A DNA stretch of 64,000 nucleotides, taken from contig JAECQR010000001.1 in the NCBI GenBank assembly GCA_015999765.1, positions 496,001 to 560,000 of the forward strand. The letters are read 5' to 3'. Under the pieces are notes generated by a model. That model was given only the letters and a program-made list of their open reading frames with translations. It was not told the origin of the DNA and did not search any database. This DNA is from Flavobacteriia bacterium (GTDB taxonomy: Bacteria > Bacteroidota > Bacteroidia > Flavobacteriales > Weeksellaceae). Made by a program: the position numbers and the translations under genes. Below, piece after piece: positions 1 to 8,390 of the stretch (its first letter is position 1; every line of letters begins with the position of its first letter).

Positions 1-87
1 CTGATCTCCAAGTTTAATCAAATCCTGATTTTCATCGTCCTCAGGTTGATTTAGAATTTTTCCGACAATTTTTTTGAAAAGGCTCAA
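1..87 (-). CDS. LUD-domain (LutC/YkgG-like) protein, N-terminal fragment
   Basis: Only the first 29 codons lie in the window; the gene runs off the left edge on the minus strand. The peptide opens LSLFKKIVGKIL and then has an acidic QPEDDEN stretch. I recognise this opening from LUD-domain proteins that often follow ftsH in flavobacteria; this is recall, not a search. The frame has a TAG two codons upstream (plus 91-93), so a TTG start at 85-87 is the only plausible initiator. A hairpin terminator separates it from ftsH, so it probably has its own promoter. Confidence 0.55.
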   Translation of the reverse strand, partial: MSLFKKIVGKILNQPEDDENQDLIKLGDQ

Positions 88-152
88 TTTCTATTGGTTA
101 TGCAAATGTTAAAACAAAAATAGAAAATATTTGTTCAGGGAATAAATTTAAT

Positions 153-200
153 AAAAAAATCCTGATAATACACCTAAGAAGGCAATTATCAGGATTTTTT
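153..200 (-). terminator. Intrinsic terminator of ftsH
   Basis: A 12-base inverted repeat (AATCCTGATAAT and its complement, 158-169 and 185-196) with a 15-base loop, flanked by A runs on the left and T runs on the right. It directly abuts the ftsH stop codon, so it most likely ends the rsfS-ftsH transcript. Confidence 0.8.
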
Positions 201-2207
201 TTATAGTTGAGTATTAGATTCGGGTGCTTGAACAGTTTCAGGAGTTTCACTTTCGGTTGAATGGGTAGTTGAGACCGGGTGTTCGGTTAACTCTGGATCC
301 CACGCTCGCTGACCGAAAACTTCCTCTAAATCTTCGCGGAAAATAACTTCTTTTTCAAGCAATTTAGCCGCCAATGCGTCCAATTTATCCCTGTTTTCGG
401 TTAATATTGTTAAAGCCCGTTGATACTGGGTTTCAATAATTTTAGAGATTTCTTCATCAATCATTTTCGCAGTCTGCTCTGAATAAGGTTTACCGAAATT
501 GTATTCAGACTGGCCTGAACTGTCGTAGTAGGAAATATTCCCAACTTTTTCGTTAAGACCATAAATGGTAACCATGGCCTGAGCCTGCTTAGTAACTCTC
601 TCCAGGTCAGAAAGTGCGCCCGTGGAAATATTGCCGAAAACAGCCTGTTCCGCAGCTCTTCCTCCTAATGTAGCACAAAGTTCATCGTGCATCTGTTCGG
701 TTGTGGTCAACTGTCTTTCTTCCGGAAGATACCATGCGGCTCCTAGAGATCTTCCTCTTGGGACAATGGTAACTTTAAGAAGTGGAGCGGCGTGTTCTAC
801 CAGCCATGAAATGGTCGCGTGACCTGCCTCATGGTAAGCAACTCTGCGTTTTTCTGAAGGTTTAATTGCTTTGTTTTTCTTTTCGAGTCCGCCGATGATT
901 CTATCGATTGCATCCAGAAAATCCTGTTTGGTAACGGTTTCGTGGTCATTTCTTGCTGCAATTAAGGCTGCTTCGTTACAAAGGTTCGCAATATCAGCAC
1001 CGCTGAATCCAGGAGTCTGTTTTGCCAGGAAATCCCGGTCGATATTCGGCTCAAGTTTAATTTTTGCCAGGTGAACATCGAAGATTTCTCTTCGTTCGTG
1101 AAGTTCGGGTAAGTCTACATAAATGGATCGGTCGAATCGGCCGGCTCTCATCAAAGCTTTATCTAGGATGTCAGCTCTGTTGGTCGCAGCCATAATGATT
1201 ACGTTGGTGTCGGTACCAAAACCGTCCATTTCTGTAAGAAGCTGATTCAGTGTGTTTTCGCGTTCGTCGTTGCCGCCTGTGAAATTTCCTTTTCCTCTTG
1301 CTCTACCAATCGCATCAATTTCATCGATAAAAATAATTGCCGGAGATTTTGCTTTTGCCTGTGCAAAAAGGTCACGGACTCTGGATGCACCCACTCCAAC
1401 AAACATTTCCACAAAGTCTGATCCTGAGAGAGAGAAGAACGGAACTTTGGCTTCACCTGCGACAGCTTTGGCCAATAGGGTTTTACCGGTTCCTGGAGGG
1501 CCTACAAGCAATACTCCTTTCGGAATTTTACCGCCTAATTTGGTGTATTTGTCTGAGTTCTTCAAAAAGTCTACAACTTCCTGAACTTCCTCTTTAGCAC
1601 CTTCAAGACCTGCTACATCTTTAAATGAAACCTGAATTTTATCTTTTTCGTCAAAGAGCTTTGCTTTGGATTTTCCGATTGAAAAAATCTGGCCTCCTCC
1701 GCCGCCTCCGCCTCCGCCCATCATTTTGCGGAAGATTACGAAGTAGAATAAAGCCATAATCCCAATCCAGAAGAGTGCTGTGAAAAGCAGTTCTGTCATT
1801 GGATTTTTGCCAATTCCATAATCTTTTTTGGTGGTCAGTGCAGGATTATCCTGTTTAATTTTATCAAATTTCTCAAGGAAAAGCTGTAAGTCACCGAAAC
1901 TTAAAGTGTAATCGGGCTGTGGAGCAAAGTCAAAAGCCGAAAACGGACTTTTTTCCTTAGCAATCTGCTTGTTTGCCAGCTCGGTTTTAGCAGCTTTCGT
2001 CAGGAAGACGTCTGCTTTTTCCGTGTCTTTATAAATCAAAACATTCTGAATTTTGCCCTGTTGCAATAACTGATAGAACCCCTCTTCATCCATAGCGTTG
2101 GAATTGGAGTCGCTGTTCATATTCGTAAAGAAAATGAGCAGCACCGCAGTAATTACAATCGGAAAAAACCAGTTAAATCCTTTATTGTTATTCATATCTT
2201 TTTTCAT
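201..2207 (-). CDS. ftsH: ATP-dependent zinc metalloprotease FtsH
   Basis: A 668-residue membrane-anchored AAA+ protease that degrades misfolded membrane proteins and regulatory proteins. Two transmembrane helices (about 12-28 and 140-160) flank a periplasmic domain. A run of nine glycines (about 164-172) links the second helix to the ATPase. Walker A is GPPGTGKT near 237-244, Walker B IIFIDEID near 292-299, and the zinc site HEAGH is near 459-463, with a downstream SDLE aspartate as likely third ligand. The C-terminal tail is Thr/Ser/Glu-rich. It lies 39 bases behind rsfS in the same direction, so the two probably share a transcript. All key residues are present. Confidence 0.98.
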   Translation of the reverse strand: MKKDMNNNKGFNWFFPIVITAVLLIFFTNMNSDSNSNAMDEEGFYQLLQQGKIQNVLIYKDTEKADVFLTKAAKTELANKQIAKEKSPFSAFDFAPQPDYTLSFGDLQLFLEKFDKIKQDNPALTTKKDYGIGKNPMTELLFTALFWIGIMALFYFVIFRKMMGGGGGGGGGQIFSIGKSKAKLFDEKDKIQVSFKDVAGLEGAKEEVQEVVDFLKNSDKYTKLGGKIPKGVLLVGPPGTGKTLLAKAVAGEAKVPFFSLSGSDFVEMFVGVGASRVRDLFAQAKAKSPAIIFIDEIDAIGRARGKGNFTGGNDERENTLNQLLTEMDGFGTDTNVIIMAATNRADILDKALMRAGRFDRSIYVDLPELHERREIFDVHLAKIKLEPNIDRDFLAKQTPGFSGADIANLCNEAALIAARNDHETVTKQDFLDAIDRIIGGLEKKNKAIKPSEKRRVAYHEAGHATISWLVEHAAPLLKVTIVPRGRSLGAAWYLPEERQLTTTEQMHDELCATLGGRAAEQAVFGNISTGALSDLERVTKQAQAMVTIYGLNEKVGNISYYDSSGQSEYNFGKPYSEQTAKMIDEEISKIIETQYQRALTILTENRDKLDALAAKLLEKEVIFREDLEEVFGQRAWDPELTEHPVSTTHSTESETPETVQAPESNTQL

Positions 2208-2246
2208 AAAAATTTTGACGAAAATGGTATTCCGTCAAAGTATAAA

Positions 2247-2609
2247 TTAATTTTCTATTTTGGTGATTTTTGCATCTCCCCAAAGTTCCTCAATATCGTA
2301 ATATTCTCTGGTTTCTCTCTGGAAAACATGCACCACCACGGAAACGTAGTCAAGCAGAACCCATAGTGAATTTTCTGTTCCTTCCACATGCCAAGGCCTG
2401 TCCTGAAGTTCATTTCTTACTTTCTTCTGAATGTTTCCTGAGATTGCAGAAACCTGTGTATTTGAGTTTCCGGTGCAGATAATAAAAGTTTGCGCAACTG
2501 AATTTTCGATCGTTGAAAGGTCAAAAACCATTATATCCTCGCCCTTTGTATCTTGTATTGCTTCTACGATTTTGTCGGTAAGCAGCTGTTTTTCTGTAAT
2601 TATATTCAT
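2247..2609 (-). CDS. rsfS: Ribosome silencing factor RsfS (YbeB/Iojap)
   Basis: A 120-residue RsfS family protein. The family binds ribosomal protein L14 and blocks subunit joining when nutrients are scarce. Typical features are the core DIMVFDLSTIENSVAQTF, the IICTGNSNTQV strand, the RPWHVEGTENSLWVLLDY segment and the VVHVFQRETREYYDIEELWGD C-terminus. Length matches the family. It is the first gene of a probable rsfS-ftsH operon and is divergent from birA, with a TAnnTTTG element 20 bases upstream. Confidence 0.96.
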   Translation of the reverse strand: MNIITEKQLLTDKIVEAIQDTKGEDIMVFDLSTIENSVAQTFIICTGNSNTQVSAISGNIQKKVRNELQDRPWHVEGTENSLWVLLDYVSVVVHVFQRETREYYDIEELWGDAKITKIEN

Positions 2610-2629
2610 TAAAATTTTTGTATAATCTG

Positions 2630-2637
2630 CAAATTTA
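2630..2637 (-). promoter_or_regulatory. Bacteroidetes -7 element for rsfS-ftsH
   Basis: TAAATTTG on the minus strand matches TAnnTTTG exactly, 20 bases before the rsfS ATG. No TTTG is seen at the usual upstream distance, so only the -7 half is supported. Confidence 0.5.
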
Positions 2638-2697
2638 TTGTTTTTTTATTTAATTTGGGCCACCTTTACCCCGTTCTAACTCTTAAAGTTTTCATAA

Positions 2698-3414
2698 ATG
2701 CCTGCCTTAATTTTCTTAAAAGAATGCAACTCCACCAATGATGAAATCCTGAAATTTCTTGATGCTTCAAAAGAAGAAACTCAGGCACTTTACACTTTCA
2801 ATCAAACCCAGGGAAAAGGCCAGTATGGAAATTCCTGGGAATGCAGCGAAAATCTGAATTTAGCTTTCTCCATTGCGTTTCTCTCAGGGCAATATGAAAC
2901 ACACCTCCATTTATTCAATTTCCGTACCGCCCTTTTGCTGGCTGATTTTCTTGCCAATATGACAAAAACGCGTGTTGATATTAAGTGGCCGAATGACATT
3001 ATCATCAATAATAAAAAGGTTTCGGGAATTCTTACAGAGAAGAAAAGTGTTTCGGGAACTCCATATTTTATCATCGGGATTGGGCTGAACATTCTTCAGG
3101 AAAATTTTGAGCAACTGCCGAAAGCCGGGTCAATCCTTACACAGACTGGCTTAAGATTAAATCCGGATGAAGTCGCGAGTCTGCTTTTCGAATATTTAAC
3201 AGCGCATTTTAAAAAGCCAATTTCAAATAGAGAGTTGTTCAGCCGGATCAATCAAAAGCTATTCAGAAAAGATGCCGTCTCTGTTTTTGAACTTAGCGGC
3301 TTAAGACAAAATGGCATTATAAAGAAAGTAGATGAAAACGGATATTTATGTATTGATCTGGAAAATGATGGGTTGAAAAAGTTTTATAATAAAGAAATTG
3401 AACTTCTTTACTGA
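2698..3414 (+). CDS. birA: Biotin--[acetyl-CoA-carboxylase] ligase
   Basis: A 238-residue biotin protein ligase, which makes biotinyl-AMP and transfers biotin to the carrier lysine of carboxylases. The substrate-binding segment reads GKGQYGNSWECSENLNLAFS (a variant of the GRGRxGRxW motif), followed by VDIKWPNDI with the catalytic lysine and KVSGILTEKK. There is no N-terminal helix-turn-helix, so this is the monofunctional class without repressor activity. It is divergent from rsfS. Its stop overlaps the end of the convergent permease gene by 7 bases. Confidence 0.94.
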   Translation: MPALIFLKECNSTNDEILKFLDASKEETQALYTFNQTQGKGQYGNSWECSENLNLAFSIAFLSGQYETHLHLFNFRTALLLADFLANMTKTRVDIKWPNDIIINNKKVSGILTEKKSVSGTPYFIIGIGLNILQENFEQLPKAGSILTQTGLRLNPDEVASLLFEYLTAHFKKPISNRELFSRINQKLFRKDAVSVFELSGLRQNGIIKKVDENGYLCIDLENDGLKKFYNKEIELLY

Positions 3415-4502
3415 TTTGCTCTTTTAAAATAGAGATATAGCGCAACGGGACCGAATACCAGATTTGGTAACCACATTGCTAGAAGAGGTGTAAGTGTTTT
3501 ATTTTCCGATACCACTTTCAAAACCTCAAATGAAAAAACAAAAACAAACGCCAAGGCAATACCGATGGCGAGGTTTACACCGAGCCCGCCACGTTTTTTC
3601 TGGGAAGAAAGCGAAAGTCCAAGGAAAGTCAGAATAATGACAGAAAGCGGCATAGAGGTACGCTGATAAAGTTCATTCAGGTAGCTGTTGAGATTGGCGT
3701 TTCCTTTTTCTTTCTCCCGGTCAATGAATTTAATGAGTTCAGGCGTGGTTTTATTCTGGCCGAGAAGTACATCTGGGAAAAGTTCCTCCGGAGGATGACC
3801 AAAACTTTTAGTCATGGAATCTCCGTTTCCTAATTTTTCTGTTTGGTCGCTGTTGATTGTCTTTTCCAGATAACTCGTGAGAATAAAGTGTTTTTTTTCC
3901 TTTACCCAATAAAATTCATTTGCGATTAACTGATAAATTAACTTTCTGTTTTTATCCAGTTTCTGATAAACGAAACCTGAGCCACGCTTTTCCTTTTTGT
4001 TGTAGCTTTTAATGAAAATATACTCAGTTTTAGAAAGTTGAGTTGAAATCTCTGCGTTTCCCGTGAATTCTTCTCTGCTTTTAGCGTTATAGGTATAGGG
4101 TTCGAGTTCGTTTTTCTTGATGTTTGCAAGCGGCAGAACGAAATGGTTTATTAAAAGTGCGATGACTGCTATGAAACCGGATGTTATTAAATAAGGTCTC
4201 GCAAAACGGTGAAAACTTGCTCCTGAACTGATGATTGCTACAATTTCTGTATTGTTGGCAATTCGCGAAGTAAAGAAAATCACCGAAATAAATACCAGAA
4301 TTGACATAAAGGTAATCACGAGGTTGATAATCCAGTAAGGATAAAAATCTATCAGGAATTCTCCCACAGTAAACCCGTTTGATTCAATCCTAGGCGCCTT
4401 CGCCTGAACATCGATGATGAGTACAATAATCGTCAAAAGCCCCAACATGAACCCAAAAGTCCCGAGGTATTTTTTGATGATATACAGATCGATGATTTTC
4501 AT
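3408..4502 (-). CDS. LptF/LptG-family lipopolysaccharide export permease
   Basis: A 364-residue YjgP/YjgQ-type permease. Family members pair with LptB to extract LPS from the inner membrane. The N-terminus MKIIDLYIIKKYLGTFGFML is characteristic, with helices near 12-35, 55-80 and 95-120, a soluble middle domain (about 130-260) and three C-terminal helices. I chose the ATG at 4502 because a longer reading frame to 4559 would overlap tgt, whereas this start lies 14 bases after the tgt stop. Whether it acts as LptF, LptG or both cannot be decided from this window. Confidence 0.9.
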   Translation of the reverse strand: MKIIDLYIIKKYLGTFGFMLGLLTIIVLIIDVQAKAPRIESNGFTVGEFLIDFYPYWIINLVITFMSILVFISVIFFTSRIANNTEIVAIISSGASFHRFARPYLITSGFIAVIALLINHFVLPLANIKKNELEPYTYNAKSREEFTGNAEISTQLSKTEYIFIKSYNKKEKRGSGFVYQKLDKNRKLIYQLIANEFYWVKEKKHFILTSYLEKTINSDQTEKLGNGDSMTKSFGHPPEELFPDVLLGQNKTTPELIKFIDREKEKGNANLNSYLNELYQRTSMPLSVIILTFLGLSLSSQKKRGGLGVNLAIGIALAFVFVFSFEVLKVVSENKTLTPLLAMWLPNLVFGPVALYLYFKRANQ

Positions 4503-4516
4503 GAAGTTAACCGTTT

Positions 4517-5650
4517 TTAAAGTCGCTGTTTCAATACCGGGATCACAGAATTTTTCCATTCGTAAAAATCTCCTGCAATAATGTGCTCCCGTGCAACTCT
4601 TACCAAATCCAAGTAAAATGCCAGATTATGAACCGACGCAATTTGTTTCGAAAGATATTCTTTTGCCACAAATAAATGCCGCACATACGCTTTGGAGTAA
4701 GCAGAATCAACATAACTCGTTCCAAATTCATCCAAAGGTGAAAAATCGTCTTTCCATTTTTCGTTTTTCATGTTCATGACTCCCTGCCAGGTGAAGAGCA
4801 TGGCATTTCTTGCATTTCGGGTCGGCATTACACAATCCATCATATCAATTCCGAGTCCAATAGATTCCAGAATGTTCCATGGTGTGCCCACGCCCATGAG
4901 ATAACGGGGTTTGTCTTTTGGCAAAACATCTGTCACTTCATCAGTGATGCGGTACATTTCCTCTTCAGGTTCACCCACCGAAAGTCCGCCAATTGCGTTT
5001 CCTTCTGCATTCTGTTCAGAGATGAATTCTGCAGAAGCTTTTCTTAAATCCGAATAGGTAGAACCCTGCACAATAGGGAAAAGTCTTTGTTTGTGACCGT
5101 AGATTTCCGGATTTTCTTCTGTCCACTGTATGCATCTTTTCAGCCAGCGGTGTGTCATTTCCATTGAATCTTTGGCTAAATTGTATTCGCACGGGTAAGG
5201 TGTGCATTCATCAAACGCCATAAAAATATCCGCTCCGATCTGCCTCTGGATTTCCATCGATTTTTCCGGAGAAATAAAATGGGCACTTCCGTCGATATGC
5301 GATTTAAATTTCACGCCTTCTTCGGTTAATTTTCTCGATTTTGACAGAGAAAAAACCTGATAGCCGCCGGAGTCGGTAAGAATCGGCAGTTCCCAATTCA
5401 TGAATTTATGTAAACCGCCGGCGGCCTGCATGATATCCATTTTCGGGCGTAAATTAAGGTGATACGTGTTTCCCAGAATAATCTGGGCTTTTATGTCATC
5501 GCGCAGTTCGCGCTGATGAACTGTTTTTACGGAAGCCACTGTTCCTACCGGCATAAAAATCGGGGTCTGTATGGTTCCGTGGTCTGTAGAAATGGTTCCG
5601 GCACGTGCTTTACCGGTAGTGGTGTTGTTGATTTCGAAGAATAAGGACAT
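4517..5650 (-). CDS. tgt: Queuine tRNA-ribosyltransferase
   Basis: A 377-residue TGT that exchanges guanine-34 for preQ1 in tRNAs of Asp, Asn, His and Tyr. It shows ILTDSGGYQVFSLS, FMAFDECTPYP, GGLSVGEPEEEMY, MGVGTPWNILE and GIDMMDCVMPTRNARNA, which holds the catalytic Asp region. The C-terminal stretch where most bacterial TGTs have CxCxxC zinc ligands reads EFGTSYVDSAYSKAYVRHL, so the three cysteines are missing. The start MSLFFEINN at 5650 avoids overlap with the preceding gene. It is followed closely by the LPS permease. Confidence 0.96.
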   Translation of the reverse strand: MSLFFEINNTTTGKARAGTISTDHGTIQTPIFMPVGTVASVKTVHQRELRDDIKAQIILGNTYHLNLRPKMDIMQAAGGLHKFMNWELPILTDSGGYQVFSLSKSRKLTEEGVKFKSHIDGSAHFISPEKSMEIQRQIGADIFMAFDECTPYPCEYNLAKDSMEMTHRWLKRCIQWTEENPEIYGHKQRLFPIVQGSTYSDLRKASAEFISEQNAEGNAIGGLSVGEPEEEMYRITDEVTDVLPKDKPRYLMGVGTPWNILESIGLGIDMMDCVMPTRNARNAMLFTWQGVMNMKNEKWKDDFSPLDEFGTSYVDSAYSKAYVRHLFVAKEYLSKQIASVHNLAFYLDLVRVAREHIIAGDFYEWKNSVIPVLKQRL

Positions 5651-5654
5651 AATT

Positions 5655-6023
5655 TTATCTTGCAAACGCAGGTACGTTCTGGTTTTCTTTTAATTTTTTA
5701 TCAATATAATCTTTGGCTGAAGGATCTTTTGCGACGATAATCTTTTGCGCATTATCCAGAATCTCTTCCAAATCTCCTGTAGCGATATAATATTTATAAC
5801 TCTCGGTAAAATCCTGGGCTTTTACTTTTTTATTCTTTAAAACAAGCCGGGTAGCGTTTTCGAGATCAGATTGCGGCAGAAAATTATTGAACTGGTCATT
5901 CAGTGCAAAATCTGCAATAATCTCAGACATGTCATCTTTTGAGATAAGTTTCTTTGGCGGATCGATCAGTTCGGAACACGCCATCACCAAAAACGGAAAA
6001 AATAGTAACAACAGTTTTTTCAT
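5655..6023 (-). CDS. DUF4296 lipoprotein
   Basis: A 122-residue predicted lipoprotein of the DUF4296 type (recognised by pattern). The signal peptide is MKKLLLLFFPFLVMAC with lipobox VMAC, followed by SELIDPPKKLISKDDM and an all-helical domain. Its ATG overlaps the glycosyltransferase TGA as ATGA (6020-6023), indicating translational coupling. This favours the start at 6023 over one eight codons upstream. Function is unknown. The stop lies 4 bases before the tgt start. Confidence 0.82.
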   Translation of the reverse strand: MKKLLLLFFPFLVMACSELIDPPKKLISKDDMSEIIADFALNDQFNNFLPQSDLENATRLVLKNKKVKAQDFTESYKYYIATGDLEEILDNAQKIIVAKDPSAKDYIDKKLKENQNVPAFAR

Positions 6024-6736
6024 AATTTCCCGATGATTGATTTCCATTTCAGGTTTAAAACGCCGAAAACGGCTTCGTGAATAATGCCGCCGTTCATTTT
6101 ACTTTCGCCCAGTTCTCTGTTCGTGAAAATGATTGGAACTTCAACAATTCTGAAACCTTTTTTAAATGCACGGAATTTCATCTCGATCTGAAATCCGTAA
6201 CCTTTCAGCTTAATATCGTCTAAACCAATTTCTTCAAGTACTTTTCTGGAAAAACACACGAAACCGGCTGTGGTGTCGTGCACCGGGATTCCTAAAATAA
6301 ACCTTACATATTTAGACGCAAAGTAAGAGAGCAGAACACGCCCCATAGGCCAGTTCACCACGTTTACCCCTTTGGAATATCTGGAACCGATGCTCATGTC
6401 GTTTTTCAGGCATGCCTCGTAAAGTCTGTTGAGATCTTTCGGATTGTGCGAGAAATCAGCATCCATCTCAAAAATGTAGTCGTAATTATTCTGAAGCGCC
6501 CATTTAAAACCATGGATATACGCTTTTCCCAAGCCGTCTTTTGTCTTCCGGACACTTAAATGAAGTGCATGTGGATGAAATTTCTGAAGATTCTTTACGA
6601 TTTCGGCTGTGCCGTCGGGTGAAGAATCATCCACAATAAGAACATGAAAATCCTCCTTCAGCCCGAAGACTGCGGAAATGATATTTTCTATATTTTCTTT
6701 TTCGTTGTAAGTCGGGATAATGACGAGTTTCTTCAT
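6020..6736 (-). CDS. Polyprenol-phosphate glycosyltransferase, GT2 family (Dpm1-like)
   Basis: A 238-residue GT-A glycosyltransferase resembling dolichyl-phosphate mannose synthase, which loads a sugar from a nucleotide donor onto a polyprenyl phosphate. Visible motifs are VIIPTYNEKENIENII at the N-terminus, VDDSSPDGTAEIV (first donor-binding aspartates), and EMDADFSHNPKDLNRL (metal-binding DAD). There is no C-terminal membrane domain. The sugar specificity cannot be read from sequence. It opens a close run of four minus-strand genes ending with the LPS permease. Confidence 0.9.
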   Translation of the reverse strand: MKKLVIIPTYNEKENIENIISAVFGLKEDFHVLIVDDSSPDGTAEIVKNLQKFHPHALHLSVRKTKDGLGKAYIHGFKWALQNNYDYIFEMDADFSHNPKDLNRLYEACLKNDMSIGSRYSKGVNVVNWPMGRVLLSYFASKYVRFILGIPVHDTTAGFVCFSRKVLEEIGLDDIKLKGYGFQIEMKFRAFKKGFRIVEVPIIFTNRELGESKMNGGIIHEAVFGVLNLKWKSIIGKL

Positions 6737-6752
6737 CCTGCAGATTAATTTG

Positions 6753-6760
6753 CAAAGATA
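6753..6760 (-). promoter_or_regulatory. -7 element for the glycosyltransferase-tgt gene run
   Basis: TATCTTTG on the minus strand fits TAnnTTTG, 16 bases before the glycosyltransferase ATG. No matching upstream box was found. Confidence 0.4.
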
Positions 6761-6855
6761 AACTTTTCCCGCATTAATTTTTTGATGTTATTTTCAGTAA
6801 TACTTCTGCTACATAATTACTGCGAAATCGCCGCTTAACTTTGCTTTAATATGCT

Positions 6856-6863
6856 TATTTTTG
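6856..6863 (+). promoter_or_regulatory. -7 element for DUF4271-hemD
   Basis: TATTTTTG fits TAnnTTTG. Transcription would begin near 6870, which decides the start of the next gene: a TTG at 6861 would not be in the transcript, whereas the in-frame TTG at 6879 would. Confidence 0.5.
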
Positions 6864-6878
6864 CAAAAAAAATACAAA

Positions 6879-7520
6879 TTGACCAGAATTGTTCAGCAAA
6901 ATGATTGGGTAGTCATCATTATTATATGCTGCATTTTCCTCTATATCTTCATGCTTCTTTCTTTGAGGAGAGACTCTTCGGTCACGGAGTTTCTGCTTGA
7001 AAAATATGCAGATTCCACCAATAACTTCCTTAGTTGGGTTATTATCAGTCTTGTTTACACTCTTGTTTCTTCGGTATTTGTTTCCCAGAATATACCTGTG
7101 GTTCCCAAAAAAGTATCTGACATTCATATTTTAGGCTATGAACTGAATAAATTTGGATTTACATTTCTGAGTATTTCAGGATTTTACTTTGTGAAAAATA
7201 TTTTGACCTATCTGTTCTTTGCCGGAACGGGTGCTGTTAAAAAATGGGATATTTTTTATTTTACTGCCTCAAAGTTTTATTTCTGTCTGTCGGTTTTAGT
7301 CATCATGGGTTGCGTGGTGCATTATTTTTATCTGTTCGACAGATTTGTGATGTTTGATATTTACGTCGTATTGTTCGTTATTGCCTTCCTATTCAAACTG
7401 TTATTCTATATGTTCCACCGGAACAACATCCTGCCCGAGAAATGGTATTATAAATTTTTGTATATTTGCACCCTCCAAATAGTACCTGTTTTGGTACTTT
7501 TGAAACTGTTGTTTTTTTAA
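6879..7520 (+). CDS. DUF4271 integral membrane protein
   Basis: About 213 residues, starting at an unusual TTG codon (LTRIVQQNDWVVII). There is no in-frame ATG near the 5' end, and the earlier TTG at 6861 falls inside the -7 element. About six hydrophobic helices are visible. It ends LPEKWYYKFLYICTLQIVPV followed by a short hydrophobic tail, a signature I associate with DUF4271. Function is unknown. The family commonly sits directly upstream of hemD in Bacteroidetes, as here with a 7-base gap. Confidence 0.8.
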   Translation: MTRIVQQNDWVVIIIICCIFLYIFMLLSLRRDSSVTEFLLEKYADSTNNFLSWVIISLVYTLVSSVFVSQNIPVVPKKVSDIHILGYELNKFGFTFLSISGFYFVKNILTYLFFAGTGAVKKWDIFYFTASKFYFCLSVLVIMGCVVHYFYLFDRFVMFDIYVVLFVIAFLFKLLFYMFHRNNILPEKWYYKFLYICTLQIVPVLVLLKLLFF

Positions 7521-7527
7521 TAATTTG

Positions 7528-8271
7528 ATGATGAAAATTAAATCTATACTGGTGTCTCAACCTGCACCCAATGAATCTTCTCCTTATCTAGAGATGGCTA
7601 AAAAAGAAAAAATAAAGATCGATTTCAGGCCGTTTATTCATGTTGAAGGTGTTGATGCTAAGGAGCTTAGAGCGCAAAAAATTGATCTTGCTCAATACAC
7701 AGGAATTATTTTCACAAGCAAAAACGCAGTGGATCATTATTTCCGACTTGCGGAAGAAATGCGTTTCGCAGTGCCGGATTCTATGCGATATATCTGCCAG
7801 TCTGAAGCGATTGCCAATTACCTGCAGAAACACATTGTTTACAGAAAAAGAAAAATTTCTTTTGGTGAGAAAACCTTTGCAGATTTGCTTCCGCTTTTCA
7901 AGAAATTTCCTTCAGAAAAATATTTGCTGCCTGCTTCCGATGTTTTAAGTCCAGATATTGTTAAAGTTTTGGATTCCGCGCCTATTGAGTGGACCCGAGC
8001 AACCATGTACAGAACAGTATGCAGCGACCTGACCGACATCAATGTTGATGAATATGATATGCTTGTGTTCTTCAGCCCACAGGGAATCAGATCTTTAGCA
8101 AAAAACTTCGATAAGTTCGAACAGAAGGAGACTAAGATTGCCGTTTTTGGACCTACGACAGAACTTGCTGCGAAAGATGCAGGTTTAAGAGTTGATGTTA
8201 TGGCGCCAAGCAAAGAAACTCCATCAATGACGATGGCGATTGAAAAATATATAAGACTTATGAATAAATAA
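7528..8271 (+). CDS. hemD: Uroporphyrinogen-III synthase
   Basis: About 247 residues of the HemD fold, which cyclises and inverts ring D of hydroxymethylbilane to give uroporphyrinogen III for haem and sirohaem. Visible are SILVSQPAP at the start, GIIFTSKNAVDHYF, LLPASDVLSPDIVKVL, a YDMLVFFSPQGI strand and AVFGPTTELAAKDAGLRVDV. HemD is poorly conserved in general, and these are the usual anchor segments. Two adjacent ATGs (7528 and 7531) are possible starts. Supply of haem suits the cytochrome-rich act operon nearby. Confidence 0.9.
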   Translation: MMKIKSILVSQPAPNESSPYLEMAKKEKIKIDFRPFIHVEGVDAKELRAQKIDLAQYTGIIFTSKNAVDHYFRLAEEMRFAVPDSMRYICQSEAIANYLQKHIVYRKRKISFGEKTFADLLPLFKKFPSEKYLLPASDVLSPDIVKVLDSAPIEWTRATMYRTVCSDLTDINVDEYDMLVFFSPQGIRSLAKNFDKFEQKETKIAVFGPTTELAAKDAGLRVDVMAPSKETPSMTMAIEKYIRLMNK

Positions 8272-8295
8272 TTCTTATTTAAATACCTTTTTTTT

Positions 8296-8330
8296 AAAAC
8301 CGTCTTTCATTGGTAAAGATGGTTTTGTTT
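8296..8330 (+). terminator. Terminator after hemD
   Basis: Stem AAAACCGTCTTT (8296-8307) pairs with AAAGATGGTTTT (8315-8326) with one G-T wobble and a 7-base loop, followed by a T-rich tail. Confidence 0.75.
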
Positions 8331-8341
8331 TTAATTAATCT

Positions 8342-8349
8342 TAACTTTG
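8342..8349 (+). promoter_or_regulatory. -7 element for oligopeptidase B
   Basis: TAACTTTG matches TAnnTTTG, 41 bases before the ATG at 8391. A TTG at 8325-8327 is 14 bases upstream, shorter than the usual spacing. Confidence 0.45.
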
Positions 8350-8390
8350 CGGACTTTTTGCACGCAAAAACAACCTTCAATTACGTATAG

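Noticed and set aside
4503-4559. A longer N-terminus for the LptF/LptG-type permease
   Set aside because: It would overlap tgt and adds residues not seen in the family; the ATG at 4502 starts with the family-typical sequence.
6861-6878. A TTG start at 6861 for the DUF4271 protein
   Set aside because: It overlaps the -7 element, so it would precede the transcript; the TTG at 6879 is in frame and follows it.
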